The notes under the pieces are model-generated. The model was not told where the DNA came from, searched no databases, and was given only the letters and a program-made list of their open reading frames with translations. The position numbers and the translations under genes were made by a program. This document shows, in pieces, positions 34,293 to 42,488 of a stretch of 64,000 nucleotides of DNA (position 1 is the stretch's first letter; each line of letters starts with the position of its first letter). The stretch comes from Gammaproteobacteria bacterium (GTDB lineage Bacteria > Pseudomonadota > Gammaproteobacteria > HyVt-429), in contig JAADGI010000015.1 in NCBI GenBank assembly GCA_013152415.1, positions 186,001 to 250,000 on the forward strand. The letters are read 5' to 3'.

Positions 34293-34973
34293 ATGCGTGT
34301 TCTGATTGTCGAGGACGAAGAAAACCTGCTGTCACAGATACGCTCACGACTGGAAGAAGACGCTTACCAGACCGAAGGGTCCACCAATGGCAAGGATGGA
34401 TTGTACCTCGCCTCTGAATATCCATTTGATGCGGCCATTATTGACCTGGGGTTACCACTACTCAATGGCATAGACCTGATCACAAAACTACGTGAACAAG
34501 GCAGCCGTATCCCGATCTTGATTCTCACTGCACGCGGCAATTGGCGAGATAAAGTCGAAGGCCTGGAGGCCGGTGCCGATGACTACCTGACCAAACCTTT
34601 CCACATGGAAGAACTTCAAGCACGCCTGCGTGCATTAGTCAGACGTGCCGCAGGCAGTGGCCAAAACCGCATACGCTTTGGCCCCTGTGACCTCGACCTC
34701 GCCTCCCAACAAGTGAGCATGGACGGTACACAAATCGAACTGACTGCATTCGAATATCGCCTGCTGGAGTATCTCATGCGCCGCCCTGGCAAAGTGGTGT
34801 CCAAAAGAGAGTTGGTCGACTACCTCTACACAGAAGATGACGAACGCGACAGCAATGTTGTGGAGGTCATGATCGGTCGCCTGCGGCGAAAGTTAGACCC
34901 TGAAAATGTCTTGCGGCCCCTCGAGACCCTTCGCGGTCGCGGCTACCGTTTTGCTCTGGGCGATAACGATTAG
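34293..34973 (+). CDS. OmpR-family response regulator
   Basis: 226 residues. Receiver domain 1-115 with acidic pocket (EDEEN near 8-12), phospho-acceptor D in AAIIDLGLPLLNG (D51) and K101 in YLTKPFH. Winged-helix DNA-binding domain 125-220, recognition region SNVVEVMIGRLRRKLDPENV and RGRGYRFAL. Subgroup resembles PhoP/QseB. Followed after one base by the kinase gene. Direct repeats with 11-bp period nearby are plausible targets. Confidence 0.93.
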   Translation: MRVLIVEDEENLLSQIRSRLEEDAYQTEGSTNGKDGLYLASEYPFDAAIIDLGLPLLNGIDLITKLREQGSRIPILILTARGNWRDKVEGLEAGADDYLTKPFHMEELQARLRALVRRAAGSGQNRIRFGPCDLDLASQQVSMDGTQIELTAFEYRLLEYLMRRPGKVVSKRELVDYLYTEDDERDSNVVEVMIGRLRRKLDPENVLRPLETLRGRGYRFALGDND

Positions 34974-34974
34974 C

Positions 34975-36318
34975 ATGGGGTCACTGGCTACCCGCATTGG
35001 GTTGAGCGCAACAATCGTACTGGGCATTTTCATCGTAGTAACAGGCATCAGCCTGGATCGAGCCTTCCATGAAAGCGCCCGGTCTGTAGAAAGCAGCCGC
35101 TTGCTCAGCCAGATATATCTACTGATGGCCGCAGCCAAGGTCAACCGCAAGGGACAATTATCCATGCCGGACAATCTTCAAGAAGCCCGGTTCAATCTAC
35201 CGGATTCTGGGCTGTACGGTCGCATTATCGATGCAAACGGAAATACAGTCTGGCAGTCCAGCTCAAGCATGGGTATCACCTTGCCCGCCACATCAGCATT
35301 AGCCGCAGGCAAAAAAATATTTTCTGCTCGTCAAGATGCTGGCCATACCTATTTTAGTTCCGATTTTGGCGTGCGCTGGGCAGTAGACAAAAATAATTAT
35401 CCTTTCACCTTTACGGTAATAGAAGACAGTACAGCGTACCAAGCACAGCTCAGCCATTATCGCCAGAGTCTATGGATGTGGCTAGGTATCATGGCAGTAC
35501 TCCTACTCCTTGCCCAAGCCATCGTGCTGCGTTGGTGGTTGCGGCCACTGCGTAGAGTCGTTCGAGAACTGAACTTCATTGACGATGGTCGACAAGACAT
35601 AATAGAAGGTGAGTACCCGACGGAATTAAAACAAATAACAGACCGCCTCAACGCCCTCATTCGCCACGAGCGTGCCCGCCAGACCCGATCCCGAAATGCC
35701 CTGGCCGACCTGGCCCACAGCCTCAAGACACCACTTGCGGTGCTACGTGGTTCAATTGGTGAGGGCAAGTTTAACGAAAAGAGTGTTCGTCTTATGGATG
35801 AACAAATAAACCAAATGGATCGCACCGTACGACACCAGCTACAAAGAGTAGAGACTGGTGAGGCAGCTATCGTCATGCATTCAATAGATGCTGCACTTTT
35901 GATCAGGAAACTGGTCTCGGTGCTGGAAAAAGTCTACCGGGACAAAAACATACACTGTGCAAAAAAAATGAGTCTCAATCTTAAAGTTCTGTGCGACGAA
36001 CGAGACTTTATGGAGCTGGCCGGCAACCTATTGGACAACGCCTTCAAATACTGTCGCAGCAAGGTGGCCCTTTCTGCTGACAGGGAAAACGGCCATATCG
36101 CTATTGATATCGAGGATGATGGACCAGGTTTTGAAGTAGATGAAATCAAACATATTCTACAGCGGGGTGGACGGCTGGATCAGTCCAAGCCCGGCCAAGG
36201 CATTGGTTTAACGGTAGCCAAAGAAATTATTGATGCTTACCGAGGCCGATTGGAGCTAAAACGTTCCGTCCTGGGCGGTGCCCACATACGCGTTTTGATT
36301 CCAGAACACCTACGCTAA
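34975..36318 (+). CDS. PhoQ-type sensor histidine kinase
   Basis: 447 residues from ATG 34975, one base after the regulator stop; an earlier in-frame start at 34906 lies within the regulator gene and is rejected. Two membrane helices (residues ~8-30 and ~165-185) enclose a periplasmic sensor of about 135 residues. HAMP-like part, then H-box ALADLAHSLKTPLAVLRGS (the PhoQ-like form), N-box GNLLDNAFKYC, and G-boxes DDGPGF and GQGIGLTVAKEI. All catalytic parts are present. It partners with the upstream regulator. Confidence 0.92.
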   Translation: MGSLATRIGLSATIVLGIFIVVTGISLDRAFHESARSVESSRLLSQIYLLMAAAKVNRKGQLSMPDNLQEARFNLPDSGLYGRIIDANGNTVWQSSSSMGITLPATSALAAGKKIFSARQDAGHTYFSSDFGVRWAVDKNNYPFTFTVIEDSTAYQAQLSHYRQSLWMWLGIMAVLLLLAQAIVLRWWLRPLRRVVRELNFIDDGRQDIIEGEYPTELKQITDRLNALIRHERARQTRSRNALADLAHSLKTPLAVLRGSIGEGKFNEKSVRLMDEQINQMDRTVRHQLQRVETGEAAIVMHSIDAALLIRKLVSVLEKVYRDKNIHCAKKMSLNLKVLCDERDFMELAGNLLDNAFKYCRSKVALSADRENGHIAIDIEDDGPGFEVDEIKHILQRGGRLDQSKPGQGIGLTVAKEIIDAYRGRLELKRSVLGGAHIRVLIPEHLR

Positions 36319-36593
36319 TAACCCAATCATTGCAAAAAAAACCGTGCTTCATGATAGTTTCCACTCTGTATCGACTGTGCGAATTAACCCTGTCCTCTCT
36401 TTTCCTGGCTTGGCATGACAATGTCCTTGAGCTTTACATCCCCCATTTCCTGACGCAGATAGATGACGACTTTTCGTGCCTCATTCCCTCTTTGTGTAGT
36501 GGACTGGACATGGGCCATAGCGTGGATTATCAAGTATAATGAAGCAAGCGACTTGATCCCTTTTAATCTTTTTCATGTTCCACGGAGAAAAAT

Positions 36594-36854
36594 GTGAAAA
36601 CATTATTTTTAGCATTACTTCTGGCCTTTAGCTTTCCTGCCTTTGCTGGAGATGAAGTTTATTCTCAAGGCACAGGAAATTATCAAAAGGACAAGGACGG
36701 AAGCTCAAGAGAGATCGTTAGAGTTAAGGTTCGTATCGGTGGAGAAACTACAGATTTGGGAGGTGCTTTTAAAGGCGGCCCCCGTGAATCGGAACTTCAC
36801 GAGGAAGGACAGAAAAAAATCGACGATGCAAATAACACAAACGATGGCAAGTAA
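36594..36854 (+). CDS. Small exported protein of unknown function
   Basis: 86 residues from a GTG at 36594 with CGGAG upstream. Signal peptide (MKTLFLALLLAFSFPAFAG), then a charged polar chain with no cysteine (EVYSQGTGNYQKDKDGSSRE). No recognised family. Similar in style to other small exported proteins of this region but not clearly homologous. Confidence 0.6.
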   Translation: MKTLFLALLLAFSFPAFAGDEVYSQGTGNYQKDKDGSSREIVRVKVRIGGETTDLGGAFKGGPRESELHEEGQKKIDDANNTNDGK

Positions 36855-36920
36855 GAACATCAATACAGGTTTTCTCACAGCAAAAGAGTCACTTACTTAA
36901 TCTGATATGGTGCTTTCTGG

Positions 36921-36954
36921 TCCCTTCTACCCCAGGGAGAAGGTTAGGATGAGG
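36921..36954. repeat. CCCTCTCCC-type dispersed repeat, copy 1
   Basis: CCCTTCTACCCCAGGGAGAA, continuing to a GGATGAGGG end, is a worn copy of a common hairpin repeat (CCCTCTCCC...GGGAGAGGG then TTAGGGTGAGGG). A better copy in the other orientation is at 63923-63956. Confidence 0.5.
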
Positions 36955-36989
36955 GAAGTAGATACCTAGACCCCTTATCATCCTATCAT

Positions 36990-37145
36990 CAACGCCTACA
37001 AGAAAAATTGTCCGATGAGAACTTTGTCAGCCGTGCCCCGACCGAAGTAGCAGACAAAGAAAGACGGCGAGCAACGGATTTGGGAAACGACCTGGCGAAT
37101 CTAATCGCACAAAGAGACAAAGTTTCCAAGCTACAAAATGAATAA
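36990..37145 (+). pseudogene. valS: valS 3' end fragment
   Basis: 52 codons with a stop encode QRLQEKLSDENFVSRAPTEV, then ADKERRRATDLGNDLANLIA and QRDKVSKLQNE. This is the C-terminal coiled-coil tail of valyl-tRNA synthetase (KLSNENFVxRAPxEVVxKER in intact enzymes). The catalytic part is absent, so it is a detached 3' end. An intact valS is presumably elsewhere. It joins the polA, lysA and tRNA-Phe fragments as another housekeeping-gene relic in accessory DNA. Confidence 0.8.
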
Positions 37146-37212
37146 GGCACGATTGGTTTCGTTACGCTGGCCCCTGCTTCCGCAAAGGCAATTATAACGC
37201 GGTGATTTGATC

Positions 37213-37893
37213 CTACCTTCCCAAAAAACCTATGGATTCAATTAATTTATAGCTAATTCCAGCCTTGTGCAGTAAATCCGGTTTATTTGCTGCAGATAGC
37301 TTAGGGTTGATAGTGGCGAATGCCAGAATAGAATGTCTATCTTTAGGGTTCAAAATTACAACCAAGCGAACGTATAAGAGCCCGATAGTAGGGTCTTCAA
37401 ACTGCCCGACCCCCACCACGCCATCGGCACCGTTTATTTTTGTTTGTGCTATACCGAGTAATTTTGCATTGAGATAGCCTTTTGACGCATCGGCAAACGC
37501 TTGATTAGACAAGAGGTGTGCAGCCGTCTTTATGCGCAAAACGGGATCACCCATGCCTATCTGAACTGGAACCAGACGGATATTTTCTATTATCTGTTTT
37601 TCTTTTGTGACAAAACTAATCTTTAATAAAGTCGTATCACTCGGGCCACCTACTTTTGGGTCATAGTAATTGAGAAACTTTTTGCTCACTGGGACCTGAA
37701 TTCTAAAAGGCGCTGCTACAGACTTTCTGTATTTCTTGGCGAAAGCCGAATCAATATTTATGGTTTTCGATACAGTTAATCCCTTAACAGAAAATGGGGT
37801 AAACGAGACGCTCCCAACGCCAGTCGCCGCACTGACCACCGTCCCAACCATCAATCCAACTAAAAGTAGAGAAAATCGAACAATATTTGGCAT
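37213..37893 (-). CDS. Exported protein of unknown function
   Basis: 226 residues from ATG 37893, with GGAG six bases upstream (the longer frame to 37920 is not needed). Signal peptide (cleavage near VVSAAT, residue 24). Mature part is beta-rich: VGSVSFTPFSVKGLTVSKTI, LNYYDPKVGG, FEDPTIGLLYVRLVVILNPK. No cysteines. No family recognised. Opposed to the valS fragment, followed by the remains of relBE. Confidence 0.65.
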   Translation of the reverse strand: MPNIVRFSLLLVGLMVGTVVSAATGVGSVSFTPFSVKGLTVSKTINIDSAFAKKYRKSVAAPFRIQVPVSKKFLNYYDPKVGGPSDTTLLKISFVTKEKQIIENIRLVPVQIGMGDPVLRIKTAAHLLSNQAFADASKGYLNAKLLGIAQTKINGADGVVGVGQFEDPTIGLLYVRLVVILNPKDRHSILAFATINPKLSAANKPDLLHKAGISYKLIESIGFLGR

Positions 37894-37927
37894 TGCTATC
37901 TCCGTATCATTGATTGGCACAAATCCA

Positions 37928-37964
37928 GGATACCCATCAGCCCACCCCGGTCAATAGCCTAAAC
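37928..37964. repeat. 37-bp dispersed repeat, copy 1
   Basis: This stretch (core CCCCGGTCAATAGC) matches 63352-63388 at 33 of 37 positions. It covers the end of the relE remnant. Both copies border decayed genes, which suggests a short mobile or recombination-borne segment. Confidence 0.55.
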
Positions 37965-38265
37965 TGATCCCTTGATTTGTTTCCTGACACAGATACGTAC
38001 GGATACGTGACGCATTTTTCGTGTCCCATTGCCTTTTTGCAGTCCTTTTGTCTGGCCCCATTTTTCTGTGCCAATTAATCGTAAATATCTTTTCGGTGCG
38101 CCACAATCCCGTGAGGTCGCGGGGCAATGATTTACCAAAACGGCGGGGATCTTCATCAGTGGCAATGCGCTTACGGAAATAACGTAATATTTCTTGCTGG
38201 GCCTGGCGGTCGAGCTTGCGAAGCTCCTTGGTAGCCGCATCGTCAAATTCAACGATCCAGATCAA
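37951..38265 (-). pseudogene. relE: RelE-type toxin, C-terminal half degenerate
   Basis: The first 55 codons (IVEFDDAATKELRKLDRQAQ, then RKRIATDEDPRRFGKSLPRD and LTGLWR) are standard RelE/ParE-type mRNA interferase. After LWR the family continues YRVGxYRLIC, but here the frame reads TEKIFTINWHRK, while the neighbouring phase reads KRYLRLIG, so a frameshift lies at about 38100. The catalytic arginines of the second half are not recoverable. Starts with TTG overlapping the antitoxin remnant. Confidence 0.65.
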
Positions 38266-38450
38266 GGTCTTGTTCTAGTTCGTCCAGCGTCCAGCACCTA
38301 CCGGGGTTCTCTAGGCGATTGATTGCCAGGTATTTGTCTTCCAGCTCACCCAAGTGCTCAAGAAAGGCTTCTTTGGCATACAAAGGTCTGGTGCGTCCGG
38401 TTCTGGCCGTCAGGCGGGCCTCAATCCCTTCAGGTAGAGTCTAATAGCAA
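38249..38450 (-). pseudogene. relB: RelB-type antitoxin, frameshifted
   Basis: On the minus strand the phase ending at 38249 reads PEGIEARLTARTGRTRPLYA, KEAFLEHLGELEDKYLAINR and WTLDELEQDLDLDR, the helical part of RelB/DinJ-like antitoxins. The beginning (LAIRL) is in another phase, so a frameshift separates the RHH N-terminus. It overlaps relE as in intact pairs. Both partners have decayed. Confidence 0.6.
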
Positions 38451-38509
38451 GCGCTCCAGCCTTCCTCAATATACGTGTATTAATAGCATAGCAGTATCAC
38501 GCGCGCACA

Positions 38510-38603
38510 ATGCGCGACACGGCCCGTGACCAGGGCTATGTGAAGACCGTATTCGGACGGCGGCTCTATGCCTCCGAAATCAAGTCCAGTAATCAGGCCC
38601 GCC
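38510..38603 (+). pseudogene. polA: polA fragment 3 (codons 777-807)
   Basis: 94 bp aligned to polA 20389-20482 without gaps, 12 differences, of which four codons are missense (E to K, V to A, P to S, A to S). It ends at CAGGCCCGCC, within two bases of where polA fragment 1 ends (20480). It lies immediately before the candidate sRNA and engB, where intact polA stands in related genomes. Confidence 0.9.
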
Positions 38604-38752
38604 CTAAAATTTACACAAAACTTGCGTTAATTTCAGGGTGATTGGTGCTTTTAACGAACAAAAGGATCGATTTTATCAAATCTTTCCCCTTTCACGGCAC
38701 AATTACTGCTGTCGACCCGGAACTTAGGGGGCCAAATTGCGTCATACTGGGT

Positions 38753-38871
38753 AGACGGTATGGAATACCGTCTGAAGCCCGCTCCTCCTCCCTGAGCGGG
38801 TGGTGCCGGCAGGGCCGGTACCGAAGCACTTGCCCCGGATTTTTCCATCCCTCAATCCGGGGCATTTTTTT
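38753..38871 (+). ncRNA. Candidate small RNA between polA relic and engB (Spot 42/ErsA position)
   Basis: Four consecutive hairpins. SL1 38753-38773: AGACGGTAT/ATACCGTCT, loop GGA. SL2 38778-38800: CCCGCTC/GAGCGGG with the loop CTCCTCCCT, a C-rich sequence able to pair with GGAGG-type ribosome binding sites. SL3 38802-38822: GGTGCCGGC/GCCGGTACC. SL4 is a terminator (38831-38871). There is no open frame. In Escherichia coli spf (Spot 42), and in Pseudomonas ErsA, occupy the gap between polA and engB on the polA strand; this element has that place and direction. The 5' end is unknown and may lie upstream, to about 38640. No sequence identity to either RNA is claimed. Confidence 0.65.
38831..38871 (+). 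terminator. Rho-independent terminator of the candidate sRNA
   Basis: TGCCCCGGATT (38831-38841) pairs with AATCCGGGGCA (38854-38864), an 11-bp stem, followed by seven Ts. It is oriented on the plus strand and so does not serve the opposing engB. No protein gene ends upstream of it on the plus strand, which is what points to an RNA gene. Confidence 0.9.
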
Positions 38872-38900
38872 GCCTGTTTATCCTGTGGAATCAGGCCTCA

Positions 38901-39509
38901 TCACCCTGTATCCCAAGCCAGCCAAGCCTCTAAGCGGTCGCTGACCTCCTCTACACCCTGACGCTTGGGGGCCGAAAATAGTTGGGCGCAGGCCCCAGGA
39001 AAATCCCTTTCCAGGGTCTTTTGCAGGCCCAGCAATGCCACCTGGGCCTGGGAACGACTGAGTTTATCGGCCTTGGTAAGCAATATGTGAACCGGCATCT
39101 GGACCTGACCACACCAGGCCAGCATGCGCTGATCAAATTCCTTCAGAGGGTGGCGACTGTCCACGATCAGCACCAGACCCTGCAGACTCTGACGGGACTG
39201 GAGATAGCGCTCCAGGGTCTGGTCCCAATGCCGGCGCATGGCATGGGAGACCTTGGCGTAACCATAGCCTGGCAGATCCACCAAGCGTCGCTCACCCTCA
39301 TCCAGAACAAAAAAATTGATCTGCTGGGTGCGCCCTGGGGTCTTGCTGATGCGGGCCAGGGAGCGGCGTCCGGTGATGGCATTGAGGGCGCTGGATTTAC
39401 CCACATTGGAACGCCCGGCGAAGGCCACCTCCCAACCCTCATCCTCTGGACATTGGGTCAGCTTGTGGGCTCCCAGAATAAAACGCGGATTTGCAGTTAA
39501 CAAAGACAT
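38901..39509 (-). CDS. engB: Ribosome biogenesis GTPase EngB/YihA
   Basis: 202 residues. GTPase boxes: G1 GRSNVGKSS, G3 DLPGYG, G4 TKADK, G5 FSAPK. The family is essential in many bacteria for assembly of the 50S subunit. Length fits. Strand opposite to polA and the candidate sRNA, the same arrangement as in Pseudomonas and E. coli. ATG at 39509. Confidence 0.97.
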   Translation of the reverse strand: MSLLTANPRFILGAHKLTQCPEDEGWEVAFAGRSNVGKSSALNAITGRRSLARISKTPGRTQQINFFVLDEGERRLVDLPGYGYAKVSHAMRRHWDQTLERYLQSRQSLQGLVLIVDSRHPLKEFDQRMLAWCGQVQMPVHILLTKADKLSRSQAQVALLGLQKTLERDFPGACAQLFSAPKRQGVEEVSDRLEAWLAWDTG

Positions 39510-39713
39510 ACCGCTACACTGTGACGGAATTACCCTCGCGGAACAAGGTGGCCCGTCATCGGGCTAAATTGACCTCCTAGAGGCAGATGTTATATAAGGT
39601 GTGCCCCGATCGATCCGCGATGAATGGGTTATCCAGACCCTGTACCCCGGTTATTGAACACACCCTCAATTGGGCCCCAATGGCGCTTAGCGAATAGGGT
39701 TAGGAGATTGTTT

Positions 39714-40334
39714 ATGAAATGCTTAGTAAAATTGGCCCTGGCTGGACTTAGCCTGGGCATGAGTTTAACCGTAGCCCATGCCTACAATACGGGCGACATT
39801 GAAGCCGGGCGCGCCAGATCCGCCGCCTGTGCCGGTTGTCACGGCCCCGAGGGCAAAAGTATCAACCCCCAGTGGCCCAACCTCGCCGCCCAGGTCCCCG
39901 GCTATATCGCCAAGCAGCTTGCCGATTTTAAATCGGGCGTCCGGCCCAACCCTATCATGGCAGGACAAGCTGCAACCTTGAGCGAACAAGATATGGCCAA
40001 CCTGGACGCATTCTATTCCAGCCTGAAGCCCAGCATCGCCGCGACTACTGAGAAGAAGCTTACTAAACAGGGCGAGAAAATCTTTCGTGGTGGTAACAGC
40101 AAGACCGGCGTATCGGCCTGCATGAGTTGCCACGGTCCTTCCGGCAATGGCATCCCCCCCCGCTTCCCCCGGGTTGCTGGCCAGAACAGCGCCTATGCCC
40201 AGGCCCAACTCATGGCCTTCAAATCCGCCAAGCGCAGTAAGAACGAGCAAGTCATGAGCCGCATTGCCTTTCGCATGTCAGAGCAAGAAATTGAGGCAGT
40301 CGCGCAATATATGCAGTACCTGGACGTAAAGTAG
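39714..40334 (+). CDS. Diheme cytochrome c4
   Basis: 206 residues from ATG 39714, GGAG in TAGGAG seven bases upstream; the longer frame to 39624 is upstream leader. Signal peptide (cleavage near AHAYNT). Two c-type heme sites: CAGCH and CMSCH, each with a distal methionine (PIMAGQ and the MSRIAFRM stretch). Periplasmic electron carrier to cytochrome oxidase. Neighbouring engB and the system II maturation genes match its role; it is a substrate of ResB/CcsA. Confidence 0.96.
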   Translation: MKCLVKLALAGLSLGMSLTVAHAYNTGDIEAGRARSAACAGCHGPEGKSINPQWPNLAAQVPGYIAKQLADFKSGVRPNPIMAGQAATLSEQDMANLDAFYSSLKPSIAATTEKKLTKQGEKIFRGGNSKTGVSACMSCHGPSGNGIPPRFPRVAGQNSAYAQAQLMAFKSAKRSKNEQVMSRIAFRMSEQEIEAVAQYMQYLDVK

Positions 40335-40447
40335 CCGGTTGTTTTAGCTCACATCAAAAATGAGGGGGTGGCGGCAGCGTCATCCCCTTTTTTGTCCGCC
40401 AGGATTTTATATTTCAGCTCAAACACGTATAACACTTTCTGTTCTCC

Positions 40448-42457
40448 ATGGTAGCCGCCAGCAAAACCAAGCGAAACCAACACAGCACCAGCAGACGGCT
40501 GCTGGAGTTCTTTGGCTCCATGAACTTGGCTATCACCTTGCTGGTGGTCATTGCCATTGCCTCGGTCATCGGTACTGTCCTACAACAGAACCAACCCTAT
40601 AACGATTACATTATCAAGTTCGGTCCGTTCTGGTTTGAGGTCTTCGACAAACTGCAGCTCTATGATGTCTACCATGCATTATGGTTCTTGGTTATTCTCG
40701 CCTTCCTGGTCATCTCTACCAGCACCTGTATCTATCGCAATACCCCCACCATGTTGCGGGAGATGCGTCAGTGGCGTGAACACATTAGCCGCAAATCTCT
40801 GGCTGCCTTTCATCTGAAGGCCGAATGGCAAATACCCAGCAACACCGTCGTACCTATAGAGGGTTTAGAGCAGGCGCTGACCAACCGGGGATATAAGGTC
40901 AAACGCCATGTTCAGGATACCACCACCACTTTGGCGGCCAAACGGGGAGTCTATAATCGAATTGGCTACATCCTCACCCATGCGGCCATTGTCGTCATAT
41001 GCATCGGTGGATTACTGGATGGCAATATTCCCATCATGCTAAGCGAGCGCCTCGGAAATATCCAGGTCGAAACTCGGGATGTGTCCGTCTCCAAGATGGA
41101 TAAAAAAAGTTTTCTCCCTGTGGAGAATCCTTCCTACCGGGGGAATATCACCATCCCGGAGAACCAGGCCGCCAGTTTTATATTTCTCAGTGTACGAGAC
41201 GGTGTATTGGTACAACATCTACCCTTTACTGTAGAAGTAAAAGACTTTCGAATCACCCACTACGACAATGGCCAACCCAAATCGTATGAGAGTGACCTGG
41301 TCATCTATGACGACGACCTCGACCAACCCATAGAACAAACTATTTCCGTCAATCATCCGCTCATTCATAAGGGTATTACGATCTATCAAGCCAGCTTTGG
41401 TGATGGTGGTTCAAAACTCAAACTCCGTGCCTGGCCCCTGGGTGCATCCCAAAATAAGAGTTTCACGCTCCAGGGTACGGTTAAGCGCAACACAGATATC
41501 ACCATTGGTGATGAAAAAATTGTGCTGGAGATTGGAGACTTCAGAAAATTCAATATCCACAACCTGGCCCAGGAAGCGGGCGCCAAAGATTTCAAAAATG
41601 TTGGCCCGAGTTTTCAGTTCAAGCTGCGCCGTAGCGATGGTGACGCCCTGGAATACAACAATTACATGTCCCCGATTAAGGTGGAAGGCCGTTTGTTTAT
41701 GCTCAGTGGAGTGCGCAGTACTCCCGGGGAAGCATTCAACTATATCCACCTGCCGGTGGGACCGGATGGATCACTGAAACGCTTTCTGCGGTTTCTGGAG
41801 CTGGTGCACAGCGATGCTGCCATGCTGAAGGTTGCCAAAGGTATCGCCGATATTACCCTGTCTGTAGCCAGCAACAAGGACCCCAAGGTGCGTCAGCAGA
41901 TTATTGACAGGACCGTCGAGTTAGGACGTCTATTTGCCCGTGGGGGTTTTGCCGCCATCGAAAAGGCTGTCGACCGAAGCTTTGCCAAGGAAAAACGGAT
42001 GGAAGGGTTTCGCGCCTACATGAATATCATTCGAGTGCAGCTGGCCGCCCTGTTTGAACGTACCTTGCGTGAGGCCGGTGAATACAAAAATGATCAACTG
42101 ACTCCACGCCAGGAACAATTTTACGAGGATGCGGTGACTGTACTGACCGCCCTGCCCCACTATGGATCCCCCATTTATTTACAACTCACGGACTTTGAGC
42201 ATATCGAGGCCACAGGCCTGGAGATCACCCGATCCCCAGGTAAGTATATCGTCTACCTGGGTTGCACACTGTTGTTGGTCGGTGTATTTATGCTGTTCTA
42301 CATCCACCCACGCCGGGTCTGGGTAATGGTGACAAAGACCGGCCAAGGTGCGACAGTACTATGCGGTGGCAGCGATCACCGAAAGTCACCAGATTTTGAG
42401 CGGGAATTTGGGATCATCCGATTGGCCCTGAGCGCCCGATTAAAGCCGCTCGTATGA
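40448..42457 (+). CDS. resB: Cytochrome c biogenesis protein ResB (CcsB)
   Basis: 669 residues. Membrane helices near 28-50, 78-98, 178-198 and 600-620, with a large periplasmic domain between the last two. ATTLAAKRG and GYILTHAAIVVICIGG are typical of the ResB family. With CcsA it forms the system II heme-delivery and ligation complex on the periplasmic side of the membrane. Followed 31 bp later by ccsA, an operon. Presence of system II in place of CcmA-I is a clue to the lineage. Confidence 0.95.
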   Translation: MVAASKTKRNQHSTSRRLLEFFGSMNLAITLLVVIAIASVIGTVLQQNQPYNDYIIKFGPFWFEVFDKLQLYDVYHALWFLVILAFLVISTSTCIYRNTPTMLREMRQWREHISRKSLAAFHLKAEWQIPSNTVVPIEGLEQALTNRGYKVKRHVQDTTTTLAAKRGVYNRIGYILTHAAIVVICIGGLLDGNIPIMLSERLGNIQVETRDVSVSKMDKKSFLPVENPSYRGNITIPENQAASFIFLSVRDGVLVQHLPFTVEVKDFRITHYDNGQPKSYESDLVIYDDDLDQPIEQTISVNHPLIHKGITIYQASFGDGGSKLKLRAWPLGASQNKSFTLQGTVKRNTDITIGDEKIVLEIGDFRKFNIHNLAQEAGAKDFKNVGPSFQFKLRRSDGDALEYNNYMSPIKVEGRLFMLSGVRSTPGEAFNYIHLPVGPDGSLKRFLRFLELVHSDAAMLKVAKGIADITLSVASNKDPKVRQQIIDRTVELGRLFARGGFAAIEKAVDRSFAKEKRMEGFRAYMNIIRVQLAALFERTLREAGEYKNDQLTPRQEQFYEDAVTVLTALPHYGSPIYLQLTDFEHIEATGLEITRSPGKYIVYLGCTLLLVGVFMLFYIHPRRVWVMVTKTGQGATVLCGGSDHRKSPDFEREFGIIRLALSARLKPLV

Positions 42458-42488
42458 AGGCCATAGCCAACGATTGTGAGGTTTTAGC

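Noticed and set aside
27365-38603. polA fragments as assembly errors
   Set aside because: They differ from polA at many silent sites and have unique flanks, which misassembly would not give.
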